Source: Sphingomonas sp. Leaf357
Lineage (GTDB): Bacteria > Pseudomonadota > Alphaproteobacteria > Sphingomonadales > Sphingomonadaceae
Assembly: GCF_001423845.1 (NCBI RefSeq)
Contig: NZ_LMPM01000001.1
Location: 2,218,152 to 2,282,151 of the forward strand
Direction: 5' to 3'
Length of the DNA: 64,000 bases
Made by a program: the position numbers and the translations under genes. This document shows positions 37,596-47,983 of the stretch, piece by piece. The notes beneath the pieces were generated by a model, which was given only the letters and a program-made list of their open reading frames with translations, was not told where the DNA came from and searched no databases. The first letter of the stretch is position 1; the number at the start of each line of letters is the position of its first letter.

Positions 37596-37611
37596 TCACA
37601 AAGCGTTGTGA
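37596..37611. promoter_or_regulatory. Perfect 6-bp palindrome, possible operator
   Basis: TCACAA-AGCG-TTGTGA, perfect arms with a four-base spacer, in the gap between the PilZ gene and the 47-residue protein gene. It lies 63 bases before the latter's start. A dimeric regulator could bind it; none is identified. Confidence 0.35.
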
Positions 37612-37674
37612 ACCGTCGTAATTTTGCAGCATGCCCCGAATCGACAGGGGAATTCGTTTGCGGGGACGACTTCG

Positions 37675-37818
37675 ATGGTATCGGATCATCACTATTACCA
37701 GCGGCGCGCGATGCAGGAGCAGGTCGCCGCGCGCAACGCGCTGACCGACGAAGCGCGCGAACGCCGGCTGGCGCTGGCGCAGATGTATCGCGCGAAGCTG
37801 GCGGCGCTGACCGCCTGA
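37675..37818 (+). CDS. Small basic helical protein, 47 residues
   Basis: From the ATG at 37675 with CGGGGA about nine bases upstream. Composition is His/Tyr-rich at the start (DHHYYQRR) and then a long charged amphipathic helix ending AQMYRAKLAAL. No transmembrane segment. No family recognised; possibly a small regulator. It ends four bases before the convergent secreted-protein stop. Confidence 0.5.
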   Translation: MVSDHHYYQRRAMQEQVAARNALTDEARERRLALAQMYRAKLAALTA

Positions 37819-37822
37819 CCGA

Positions 37823-38125
37823 CTAGCGGAGCGGCGAGAGTTTCGGCGGAGCCTTGAGCGCCGGCCGAGCATTGCCCTTGATGCCGATCCCTTCCCGCAA
37901 GACCACCGGCTGCGGGCAGCCATCCACATTTCGATATACGGCGAGGATCTGAGCGGCGGAAGGCTCCCGCCCGAGAGGCTTGGCCTTGAGCGGCTTGACC
38001 GGGTCGCCGACCAACGTCTGTTCCGAACCGCATTTCGTATCCAGAACCGTACGACGAGCTGCCGCATCGACGGCGGATGGGGCGAGCAACGGGGCGATCA
38101 GAGCCAGCGAGATCAGACGGCGCAT
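37823..38125 (-). CDS. Small secreted protein of unknown function
   Basis: 100 residues: signal peptide at 1-21 (cut near DAAA), then a mature part with two cysteines (DTKCGSEQ and VDGCPQPV), so perhaps one disulfide. No domain recognised. It lies 41 bases downstream of the VWA gene on the same strand and may be read through from it. Confidence 0.6.
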   Translation of the reverse strand: MRRLISLALIAPLLAPSAVDAAARRTVLDTKCGSEQTLVGDPVKPLKAKPLGREPSAAQILAVYRNVDGCPQPVVLREGIGIKGNARPALKAPPKLSPLR

Positions 38126-38166
38126 GATAGCGATCCTTTCACCTGCGACCTCCCCAGTTCACACCA

Positions 38167-39345
38167 TCAGCGCTTGCGCGTCAATTCCCGCATCGCGTCG
38201 TCCAGCCCGGCCAGGGTCAGCGGAAACATGCGGTCGGTCATCAGTTCGCGGATGATGCGCACGCTCTGGGAATAGCCCCATTGTTCCCTGGGCACGGGGT
38301 TGAGCCAGGCGGCCGCCGGGTAGGTCGTCGCCATGCGGTGCATCCACACCGCGCCGGATTCCTCGTTGAAATGTTCGACCGAGCCGCCGGGATGGGTGAT
38401 CTCGTACGGGCTCATCGACGCATCGCCGACGAAGATCAGCTTGTAATCGTGACCGAATTTATGGAGCACGTCCCACATCGGCGTCCGCTCGGCGAAGCGG
38501 CGCTTGTTGTCCTTCCAGACGCCTTCGTACGGGCAATTGTGGAAGTAGAAGAATTCGAGATTCTTGAACTCGGTCGTCGCGGCGGAAAACAGTTCCTCGC
38601 AAAGCTTGACCCACGGATCCATCGAACCGCCGACGTCCAGAAACAACAACAGTTTGACGGCGTTGCGGCGCTCGGCGCGCATCACGACGTCGAGCCAGCC
38701 CTGCCGCGCGGTGCCGTCGATCGTGGCGTCGATATCCAATTCGTCGGCGGCGCCTTCGCGAGCGAACTTGCGCAGGCGGCGTAGCGCCACCTTGATGTTG
38801 CGGGTGCCGAGTTCCTTGGTGTTGTCGAGATTCTTGAACTCGCGCTGGTCCCACACTTTCAGCGCGCGCTTGTGCTTGGATTCGCCGCCGATGCGCACGC
38901 CTTCGGGATTGTAGCCGCCATTGCCGTACGGGCTGGTGCCGCCGGTGCCGATCCATTTGTTGCTGCCCTGATGTCGGCCCTGCTGCTCCTCGAGCCGCTT
39001 CTTGAGCGTCTCCATGATCTCGTCCCACGAGCCGAGCGACTTGATCGCCTCCATCTCTTCGGGGGTGAGATATTTCTCGGCGACGGCTTTCAGCCAATCC
39101 TCGGGAATTTCGGCATTCTGCGTGCCGAAGGTGGTGGCGATGCCCTTGAACACCTTCCCGAAGACCTGGTCGAACTTGTCGAGCAGCCCTTCGTCCTTCA
39201 CGTATACCGCGCGAGAGAGGTAGTAGAAATCCTCCGGCGTGCGATTGATCACCTCGGCGTCGAGCGCCTCCAGCAGGATCAGATGCTCCTTCAGGCTGGC
39301 GGGAATGCCGGCGGCGCGAAGCTCGTCGAGGAAGTTCAGAAACAT
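38167..39345 (-). CDS. VWA domain (CoxE-like) protein
   Basis: 392 residues. Conserved CoxE/YehP-like layout: helical N-terminus (1-200) with a Gly/Asn-rich spacer, then a von Willebrand A domain at about 220-390. MIDAS begins FLDVGGSMD, i.e. DxGxS rather than DxSxS, as in this family; VGDASMSPYE follows. VWA proteins of this type act with MoxR AAA+ ATPases as metal-cofactor or complex-maturation chaperones. A MoxR gene lies 1.8 kb upstream on the same strand. Confidence 0.85.
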   Translation of the reverse strand: MFLNFLDELRAAGIPASLKEHLILLEALDAEVINRTPEDFYYLSRAVYVKDEGLLDKFDQVFGKVFKGIATTFGTQNAEIPEDWLKAVAEKYLTPEEMEAIKSLGSWDEIMETLKKRLEEQQGRHQGSNKWIGTGGTSPYGNGGYNPEGVRIGGESKHKRALKVWDQREFKNLDNTKELGTRNIKVALRRLRKFAREGAADELDIDATIDGTARQGWLDVVMRAERRNAVKLLLFLDVGGSMDPWVKLCEELFSAATTEFKNLEFFYFHNCPYEGVWKDNKRRFAERTPMWDVLHKFGHDYKLIFVGDASMSPYEITHPGGSVEHFNEESGAVWMHRMATTYPAAAWLNPVPREQWGYSQSVRIIRELMTDRMFPLTLAGLDDAMRELTRKR

Positions 39346-39486
39346 TGCTGCACGCCTGGAAGTTCACACAAAGTCACGCACTCCACGGGTCCGTGCGAGG
39401 TTCGCGGTGGCGACCGCAGGCACGGCGTGGCGATAGCGAGTGATGGCAGACTTGGACGGTGTAGGACAGCCCCGGCAGGCGCAATA

Positions 39487-40053
39487 TCAATATGCGTCGA
39501 TCAATGCGCCCACATAGTCCGGATTGCGGCCGGTGAGTTCGGGGGCGGTGTGGGCGCGGGCGGCGGTTCTGGTGCCGTCCGGAATGCCGTAGATGAAGCC
39601 GTAGACGGGATAGATGCTGCTGCCGAGGCCGTCGCGGTCGCGGTACCACACCTTCACCTCGGTCCAGTCGTTTTCGGGGCTGACGTCGGTGAGAGTCACG
39701 TCCTGTTCGGCATGGCCGCGTTCGCCGTTCTGGCGCGACCAGTTGGCGTGCGTGACCATCACGACCCGGCTGGTGACGACGCGGCTGACGACCGCGACAT
39801 GGCCGAGGCGCAGGCGGGCGGATTTCTCGAACACGATGACCGCGCCGACCTTCGGAACGTCGCCGCGTTGGTAGCGGCCATCGGCCTGGCCCCACCACGT
39901 CCAGGCGTCACCGTAGATCTGGATGCCGGAGGCGGCGCGGGCGAAAGGGACGCATTCGCCGACATAATCGAGCAGGGAGGCGGCACGTGCGGGGCTGGTG
40001 GCGATGCACGCCGAGGCGAGCAGCATGGATAGCGGTAAGAAATTGCGCCTCAT
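39487..40053 (-). CDS. CHAP-domain peptidoglycan amidase, secreted
   Basis: 188 residues. Signal peptide 1-25 (ARAA), then a CHAP domain with Cys34 in GECVPFAR, His85 in RLGHVAVV and Asn104 in THANW, the Cys-His-polar triad. CHAP enzymes cut peptide crosslinks or amide bonds in murein. A full CtrA box sits 53 bases upstream, so its expression is probably tied to the cell cycle, fitting a role in division or daughter separation. Confidence 0.86.
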   Translation of the reverse strand: MRRNFLPLSMLLASACIATSPARAASLLDYVGECVPFARAASGIQIYGDAWTWWGQADGRYQRGDVPKVGAVIVFEKSARLRLGHVAVVSRVVTSRVVMVTHANWSRQNGERGHAEQDVTLTDVSPENDWTEVKVWYRDRDGLGSSIYPVYGFIYGIPDGTRTAARAHTAPELTGRNPDYVGALIDAY

Positions 40054-40105
40054 TACCGAACCCCCTGACCTTGCTTTCGGCTGTCGGGAAGGTGGGGGAT
40101 AATGG

Positions 40106-40120
40106 TTAACAAGACGTTAA
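40106..40120 (-). promoter_or_regulatory. CtrA box upstream of the CHAP hydrolase
   Basis: On the minus strand the sequence reads TTAA-N7-TTAACCAT, an exact match to the full CtrA consensus (the CCAT extends to 40103). The TTAA halves are at 40117-40120 and 40106-40109. It is oriented toward the CHAP gene. Confidence 0.72.
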
Positions 40121-40156
40121 TTGGAAAGGGACTGGGTGAGGCGATGTCGTTTACTT

Positions 40157-40236
40157 CGTCACCCCGGGCTTGACCCGGGGTCCCGCTGTTCCCGCTTCCC
40201 GAAGAAGCGGGACCCCGGATCACGTCCGGGGTGACA
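40157..40236. repeat. Intergenic hairpin repeat, ACCCCGG class
   Basis: Left arm ACCCCGGG-CTTGA-CCCGGGGT, right arm ACCCCGGA-TCACG-TCCGGGGT: both perfect 8-bp hairpins, differing by a compensated G-C to A-T pair. The centre holds another palindrome, CCCGCTTC-CCGAA-GAAGCGGG. It lies between CHAP and DUF817 genes. Confidence 0.82.
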
Positions 40237-40253
40237 CGGGTGGTGGTCCGGCC

Positions 40254-41108
40254 TCACATGCTCTTGCGCGGGAGATGGGCGAGTGACACCAGCACGAACG
40301 AGATGATCATCAACAGATACCAGGCACCGAGCTTGTCCGGCGCGACGGGGGCCCAGCCGGCGGCCTGCGCGGGATAGACCCAGGCGCGCGAGAGGGTGGC
40401 GATGTTTTCCGCGAGCCAGATGAAGCCGGCGACGAGGAACCAGCCGAGCAGCAGCGGCATCCAGCGGTCGCGGCGGAACGACACGAAATGGATGCGCGTG
40501 CGCCAGAACAGCAGGGCCGTGGCCGCGAACAGGCCAATGCGGATGTCCGGCAGCCAGTGGTGGGTGAAGAAGTTGGCGTAGATCGCGACCGCCAGCACGA
40601 TCGTCGTCCAGCGCGGGGGGTAATGATCGAAACGGAAGCGAAAGATGCGCCAGACCCGCGCGATATAGCTGCCCACCGCCGCGTACATGAAGCCGGAGAA
40701 CAGAGGTACGTCGCCGATCCGCAGCAGGCTCGGCTCGGGATAGACCCATGATCCGTGCGCCGTTTTGAACACCTCCATAATGGTGCCGACGATGTGGAAG
40801 GCGAGGATCAGCTTGGCTTCGCCGAGACTTTCGAGGCGGAAGGCGAGCATGCCGAGCTGGATCGCCAGCGCGCCGATGGTGAGCACGTCGTAGCGCGCGA
40901 TCGGCGCATGTGCGGGATAGACCAGGTGGGAGGCGAACAGCATGAGCAGCAAGAGCGCGCCGAACAGGCAAGCCCAGCCCTGCTTGAAACCGAATAGCAG
41001 GAATTCATAGACCGCCGCGGTCCAGCCGCGCGTCGGCTGTTTGGCTTCCAGTGCGGCCCGCACCCGCGCGAACCGCGTTGCGCCGGGCGGTGCCGCATCC
41101 TCGGTCAA
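40254..41108 (-). CDS. DUF817 membrane protein
   Basis: 284 residues with seven or eight hydrophobic helices from residue 30 onward. The conserved DUF817 segments are seen: FLLFGFKQGWACLFGALLLLM, FHIVGTIMEVFKTAHGSWVYPE, IGDVPLFSGFMYAAVGSYI and FWLAENIATLSRAW-like. Function is unknown. Starts 12 bases after the MoxR stop, so cotranscribed. Confidence 0.86.
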   Translation of the reverse strand: MTEDAAPPGATRFARVRAALEAKQPTRGWTAAVYEFLLFGFKQGWACLFGALLLLMLFASHLVYPAHAPIARYDVLTIGALAIQLGMLAFRLESLGEAKLILAFHIVGTIMEVFKTAHGSWVYPEPSLLRIGDVPLFSGFMYAAVGSYIARVWRIFRFRFDHYPPRWTTIVLAVAIYANFFTHHWLPDIRIGLFAATALLFWRTRIHFVSFRRDRWMPLLLGWFLVAGFIWLAENIATLSRAWVYPAQAAGWAPVAPDKLGAWYLLMIISFVLVSLAHLPRKSM

Positions 41109-41120
41109 ATCGGGTGACCG

Positions 41121-41975
41121 TCAGCCCTTGTTCTGCTGCCGCTTGGCCATGAAGGCCAGCCTCTCGAACAGCATCACGTCCTGTTCGTTCTTGAGCAGCG
41201 CGCCGTGTAGCGGCGGGATCGCCTTGGTCGGATCGCGGTTCTGCAACACATCGAGCGGCATGTCCTCGTGCAGAAGCAGCTTCAGCCAGTCGAGCAGCTC
41301 GCTGGTCGAGGGTTTCTTCTTCAGCCCGGGCACGTCGCGGACGTCGTAAAAGATGTCCATCGCGCGGTTGACGAGGATCTTCTGGATGCCCGGGAAATGG
41401 ACGTCGACGATCGCCTGCATCGTCTCGCGATCGGGGAATTTGATATAGTGGAAGAAGCAGCGGCGCAGAAAGGCGTCGGGCAGCTCCTTTTCATTGTTGC
41501 TGGTGATGACGACGATCGGGCGTTCGACCGCGCGCACCGTCTCCTTCGTCTCGTAGACATGGAATTCCATGCGATCGAGTTCCTGCAACAGATCGTTGGG
41601 GAATTCGATATCGGCCTTGTCGATCTCGTCGATCAGCAGGACGGGGGGCTTGGGGCGGGTGAAGGCCTCCCACAATTTGCCCTTGCGGATGTAATTGGCG
41701 ATGTCGTGGACGCGTTCGTCGCCCAACTGGCCGTCGCGCAGGCGGGCGACGGCATCATATTCGTACAGGCCCTGCTGAGCCTTGGTGGTGGATTTGATGT
41801 TCCACTCGATCAGTTCGGCATCGACCGCCTTGGCGATCTCGTAGGCCAGCACGGTCTTGCCGGTGCCGGGCTCGCCCTTGACGAGCAACGGGCGGCGAAG
41901 CGTGACGGCGGCGTTGACCGCGACCTTCAGGTCGTCGGTCGCGACATAGCTCTGTGTGCCCTCGAAGCGCTTCAT
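41121..41975 (-). CDS. MoxR family AAA+ ATPase
   Basis: 284 residues from the ATG at 41975; a TTG at 41987 in frame would add four residues. Walker A GEPGTGKT at 34-41, Walker B VLLIDEIDKAD near 115, sensor 1 ITSNNEK, and RRCFFHYIKFPD. MoxR ATPases assist cofactor insertion or complex assembly with a VWA partner; the VWA protein at 38167 is the likely one. DUF817 follows directly, so it may be part of the same unit. Confidence 0.9.
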   Translation of the reverse strand: MKRFEGTQSYVATDDLKVAVNAAVTLRRPLLVKGEPGTGKTVLAYEIAKAVDAELIEWNIKSTTKAQQGLYEYDAVARLRDGQLGDERVHDIANYIRKGKLWEAFTRPKPPVLLIDEIDKADIEFPNDLLQELDRMEFHVYETKETVRAVERPIVVITSNNEKELPDAFLRRCFFHYIKFPDRETMQAIVDVHFPGIQKILVNRAMDIFYDVRDVPGLKKKPSTSELLDWLKLLLHEDMPLDVLQNRDPTKAIPPLHGALLKNEQDVMLFERLAFMAKRQQNKG

Positions 41976-42056
41976 GCCGGCATCCAATCCCGTTTCGACT
42001 ATCGGGTATGGCGATAGAGGGAAGTCGCGGGCGAGCGCAAGCGCGGCTTTGATATA

Positions 42057-42722
42057 TCAGAGATGGTCGCGGGCGCTGGCGCGAGCCTCGAGCAGGTCCC
42101 ACAGTCCGCGATGTTGCGCGAGCAATTGCTGTGCTCCGAACGCCATGGCGCGCTCGACGCCCGGCGTCTCGCCGAGCGTGCCGATGACGGTGGCGATCTC
42201 GTTGTCGATCGGCAGAACGCACTCGGGCGGGGTGATGCCGAAGCGGTGCGCGGCCAGATCCAGCGTAGGACGGATTGTCGCCCAATCGAGCAGCAGCGCG
42301 GTGGCGGCACCGGTGGCGCACCCCGCGCGGTCCGACTGCGCCAGCATTTCCAGCGCGTGACGCTGACCGATCACGGCGGCTTCGGATTCGGCCTGGCCGG
42401 GTGTGGAGGGGGCGTGGCCGGCGGCGACGGCGAGCTTCGCGAGGTAGTTGCGTTCCTCGGTGAACGCTTCCGAGGCGGCGTGCAGCCAATCCTGCGCGAG
42501 CGGCTGGGCATTGCGGATCGCGGCGTGTTCGATCACGCCCGGGTGGCGGCCGTGAAGCATGCACAGAGCGTGGACCGCGTCGGCCAGGTCGCGCAGCGGC
42601 GCGGTGCGCGCGGCGAGCTTGCGCATCATCGGGTGCGCCCCGCTGCCGTCGGCGGCGGACAATGCGGCGATGATGCCCCAACTGCCCTCCGCTTGCGCCA
42701 GATGTGCCGATTCGAAAACCAT
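42057..42722 (-). CDS. Uncharacterised helical protein
   Basis: 221 residues from the ATG at 42722, where the start MVFESAHLAQAEGSW suits the charge pattern; the frame is open further up. Entirely alpha-helical and Ala-rich, with several conserved-looking His (RNAQPLAQDW, ALEMLAQSD, HALCMLHGRHPGVIEHA). No transmembrane helix or known motif. It lies between MoxR and the Phd-like/PAS gene with 81 and 112 base gaps. I recall similar sphingomonad-only proteins but cannot assign a role. Confidence 0.55.
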   Translation of the reverse strand: MVFESAHLAQAEGSWGIIAALSAADGSGAHPMMRKLAARTAPLRDLADAVHALCMLHGRHPGVIEHAAIRNAQPLAQDWLHAASEAFTEERNYLAKLAVAAGHAPSTPGQAESEAAVIGQRHALEMLAQSDRAGCATGAATALLLDWATIRPTLDLAAHRFGITPPECVLPIDNEIATVIGTLGETPGVERAMAFGAQQLLAQHRGLWDLLEARASARDHL

Positions 42723-42834
42723 AGTCCCCCGGTGTGGATACTGGCGTCGCCCATATGCGCGCCCGATCTCCTGTTCGGACCAAGGGATATACCGAACCGC
42801 GTAAAGACCTGGTGTACCGGCGATTAAGGGTGTC

Positions 42835-43383
42835 TCAATCTGCGTGAACGGGCGCGGTGACATCCTCGATGCGCACCGCGACGCCGCGACGGTGCGGCTC
42901 GATCGTCAGCGTGAGCAGGCCGCCGGCGCGGCGCGGGGAGGGCAGATCGACGATCTGAGCGACTCCGGCCGCCAGGACATGGCGCAGCGTCTTGAGCAGC
43001 GTCTCGCGCGATGGGATCGGCACCAGCGTGTCGAGCGAGATACCGGGGGCGACCCGTTCGCCGAAAAAGGCGCGCGCGGTCCGGCTGGTGGCGGTGATGC
43101 GCAGATCGGCGTCGGCGATGACCACCATGTCGCGGATCAGATCCAGCAGCGCGGTGGAGTCCGGCCCCTGGATCTCGCGGTCCGGGATGTGCGGGGCGAC
43201 GAGCGCTTCCATCACCTCGATCGAGGTCAGCACGAGGCGCGGGCGCCCGCGGAACATGACATAGACCGGCGTGCGGGCGGCGCGTTCCTGCCACAGACCG
43301 AAATGACGGACGAGTTCCGATGCGGTGACGATCTCCGATCGTGTGACGTCGGTGCGCGGAGCGTGTGCTGGGGGAGCGGACAT
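42835..43383 (-). CDS. Phd-antitoxin-like domain fused to PAS domain
   Basis: 182 residues from the ATG at 43383. Residues 18-62 match the Phd/YefM antitoxin fold: TASELVRHFGLW, then RTPVYVMFRGRPRLVLTSIEVMEALV, i.e. the usual GR-x-x-x-VL-S-x-E-x-(Y)-L pattern. Residues 76-175 look like a PAS domain (LIRDMVVIADADLRITATSRTARAFFGE). No toxin gene is adjacent. Probably a sensory DNA-binding regulator; ligand and targets unknown. Confidence 0.6.
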   Translation of the reverse strand: MSAPPAHAPRTDVTRSEIVTASELVRHFGLWQERAARTPVYVMFRGRPRLVLTSIEVMEALVAPHIPDREIQGPDSTALLDLIRDMVVIADADLRITATSRTARAFFGERVAPGISLDTLVPIPSRETLLKTLRHVLAAGVAQIVDLPSPRRAGGLLTLTIEPHRRGVAVRIEDVTAPVHAD

Positions 43384-43490
43384 GGCGACAAGGCAAACAT
43401 CCGTTGCGTGGCGGATGCAATGAGGCCGGTCCGGAGCGGTGGCAATTTCGGGTCCGCGATCCCCGAACCCACGGGAAATACGCGGCAAAT

Positions 43491-43520
43491 CCGCCGTCCC
43501 CATCTGCGCGGGGACGGCGG
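43491..43520 (-). terminator. Hairpin downstream of rpoD
   Basis: A perfect 11-bp stem CCGCCGTCCCC / GGGGACGGCGG with an eight-base loop, nine bases after the rpoD stop. On the minus strand it is followed only by ATTTG, so the T tract is short. Likely a terminator or 3' stabilising structure. Confidence 0.65.
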
Positions 43521-43528
43521 CGATGCGG

Positions 43529-45555
<2,027 letters not shown>

Positions 45556-45556
<1 letters not shown>

Positions 45557-47448
45557 TAATTGCCCTCAGCACCAAAAGCCCTGGCGTCTTCGTTCGCCTG
45601 CACCAGATTTGCAAGCCGAGCGTCGAGCGCCTGTTGTTCCATCACGAGCGCCACTTGCCGCTCGAACGCTTCATCCGAGTGAAGCCTCTGCATTTCCGCC
45701 GTAGCATCGGCCAGCGCCGCATCCACTTCGGGGCGCGCCACCAGGATCGCGATCGCCTCGTCGAGGTCTTCGCGCGCCCGCCCAAGTTCCGCATCCTTCG
45801 AGGTGAAGGAGAGCGAAAGCTGGTCCGGCCGCAGCAATTCGTGCGCGATTATATCAAATCCAGATGTCGCCAATATGGTGAGAAGGCGGTCACTATCAAG
45901 CGCCTCACCGCGATTGGCGTCTTCGAGGGCCAAATCGACCACCGCTTCGAACAATCGACCGAGCGCGCCATCGGCCAGTTTCAGCGAGCCGAGCACTTCC
46001 ATGTGGCGCGCGATCTCGGCCGGATGGCGGATCAGTCCGGCGAGCACGGCCTTGGCGAGAACGCGATCGATCCCACCGGCGCGGATGCCCTTGGGGCCCT
46101 CGCCGACCGGGCCGGGCGGGGCCCTCCACGGCTGGCCCGGCTTGCGTGCTCCGCGCGGCTGGGGCGTAAATGGGCGGAAGGGTTCGCGCTTGCGGGCGTA
46201 GAGATCGTCGAAGCGGCGACGGAATTCTGCGAGATATTCGTGTTTGACGTTCTGGTCGGCGATCAAACCGGCGAGCTCGTTGAGGCGATGTTTGAAACCG
46301 GCCTTCTGTTCGGGGGTGTCGAGCGGTTCCAGCGCGAGTTCGTGCGCCCAGAGCTTGTCGACCAAGGGATCGGGGGCTTTCAACAGCGTTTCGAAGGCGG
46401 CGGCGCCCTTGGCGCGGACGAGATCGTCGGGATCCTGGCCCTGGGGGAGCGTGACGAACGCCAGGCTGCGGCCGGGCGCGAGCATCGGCAGCGCGCGGTG
46501 GGCGGCGCGGATCGCGGCCTTCTGGCCGGCGCTGTCGCCGTCGAGGCACAGGATCGGCACGTCGCTCATCCGCCACAGCCGTTCGAGCTGTGCCTCGGTA
46601 AGCGCGGTGCCGAGCGGCGCGACGGCTTCCTCGAACCCGGCCTGGGCGAGAGCGATGACGTCCATATAGCCTTCGACCACCAGCACGCGGTTCGCCTTGC
46701 GCGCGGCGGGGCCGGCGCGATCGAGATTGTAGAGCGTGCGGCCCTTGTCGAAGAGCGGGGTCTCCGGGGAATTGAGGTATTTCGGCTCGCCGTCCCCGAT
46801 GATGCGCCCGCCGAACGCGACGGTGCGTCCGCGCGGATCGCGAATCGGGATCATCAGGCGGCCGCGGAAGCGATCGTACGGGGCCTTTTGTTCGACCGAG
46901 ATGAGCAGGCCGGCTTCGACCAGCATAGGGTCGCCATAGCCTTTCAGCGCCTCCTTCAACTTGCTGCGCGAATCGGGGGCGAAGCCGAGCGCGAAGGCGC
47001 GGGCGGTCTCGGGCTTGATGCCGCGCTTTTCGAGGATGCTGCGCGCCTCGGCGCCGGCGATGCCGTTCAGCTGATCGGTGAACCACAGCGCGGCATCGGC
47101 GCACGCCTCGTGCAGGCCCTTGGCGGCTTCGGCCTTTTCAGCGGCGCGGGGGTCCATCGCGGGCATCTCCATGCCGGCGGATTGAGCGAGTTCCTTCACC
47201 GCATCCATGAACGGCAGGCCGCGCTGGTCGGTCATCCAGCGGATCGCGTCACCGTGGGCGCTGCACCCGAAGCAATGGTAGAAGCCCTTGTCGTCGTTGA
47301 CGTAGAAGCTTGGCGTCTTCTCGTTGTGGAACGGGCAGCACGCGCGATACTCGCGGCCGGCTTTCTGAAGCTTGGTGGTGCGTCCGATCAGCGCGGAGAG
47401 GAGCGTGCGGGCGCGCAGCTCGTCGAGGAACTGGGGGGAAAGGCTCAT
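45556..47448 (-). CDS. dnaG: DNA primase
   Basis: 630 residues. N-terminal CHC2 zinc finger, Cys38-x2-His41-x17-Cys59-x2-Cys62; TOPRIM fold with [13 protein letters not shown] and [12 protein letters not shown]; and a C-terminal helicase-binding domain (about 450-630). Makes RNA primers for replication. Its ATG overlaps the GIY-YIG stop by four bases (ATGA), and it overlaps rpoD by one. The usual rpsU partner is absent. Confidence 0.97.
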
Positions 47449-47864
47449 AGGCCCCCCTCTCGGGTTTCAATAATTTCCTCCCCGTTCGTTTCGAGCGTAG
47501 TCGAGAAACAAGCCCCAAGCGCTGCGCCATGTTTCTCGACTTCGCTCGAAACGAACGGGGAACGATAGGTGACATTCGAACGCTCATGCGGTGGTTTGGC
47601 AAAGTGAGACACCAGGCTCCAATTGCCCGCGATCAAAGCCTGCTTTTTTGCACGAGACCAGCCACCGACGACACGCTCCGCCTTCAAAGCCTCGATCCTG
47701 GTGGCAAAGGATTCGCTCCACACCAACTCCACCGGCAATCGCCGCGACGTGAAATCGCAATGGCTACCAGTCTGATGCTCGCTGAGGCGGCGTTCGAGAT
47801 CGTCGGTATGGCCAGTGTAGAATTTGCCATCGGCGCACGCCAAAATATATGCCCAGAACGCCAT
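47445..47864 (-). CDS. GIY-YIG nuclease-family protein with repeat-encoded C-terminus
   Basis: 139 residues. The first 85 or so are a YhbQ/URI-like GIY-YIG domain: WAYILACADGKFYTGHTDDLERRLSEHQTG, then GWSRAKKQALI. The final 45 residues are read through the intergenic repeat at 47481-47560 (SPFVSSEVEKHG...CFSTTLETNGE), so the natural C-terminus has been lengthened and now ends inside the dnaG start. Function of this nuclease family in bacteria is mostly unknown, perhaps DNA repair. Confidence 0.75.
   Translation of the reverse strand: MAFWAYILACADGKFYTGHTDDLERRLSEHQTGSHCDFTSRRLPVELVWSESFATRIEALKAERVVGGWSRAKKQALIAGNWSLVSHFAKPPHERSNVTYRSPFVSSEVEKHGAALGACFSTTLETNGEEIIETREGGL
47481..47560. repeat. 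Hairpin repeat, GTTTC/GAAAC class, inside the GIY-YIG gene
   Basis: Arms CCCGTTCGTTTCGAGC... and ...GCTCGAAACGAACGGGG; each arm also pairs as GTTTC-N12-GAAAC. Read in frame by the GIY-YIG gene on the minus strand. Closest relatives in the window are 21328 and 47888. Confidence 0.78.
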
Positions 47865-47887
47865 GTCCTCTCATGCCCCAATTGAAC

Positions 47888-47964
47888 TGTTCGTGTCGAG
47901 CGGCGCCGGGGCGCATCAGCGTAGGCGCTTGTAGCTGCTTCTCGACGTCGCTCGAAACGAACGG
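47888..47964. repeat. Hairpin repeat, GTTTC/GAAAC class
   Basis: Arms GTTCGTGTCGAGCGGCG... and ...CGACGTCGCTCGAAACGAACGG, more diverged than the other two of this class. It fills the gap between the GIY-YIG gene and yqeY, with another class member 330 bases away. Confidence 0.65.
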
Positions 47965-47983
47965 AAAGAGGGGCAACTGATTG

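Noticed and set aside
45634..47568. Long open frame on the + strand opposite dnaG
   Set aside because: Antisense shadow of dnaG; composition biased, no motif, runs through a repeat.
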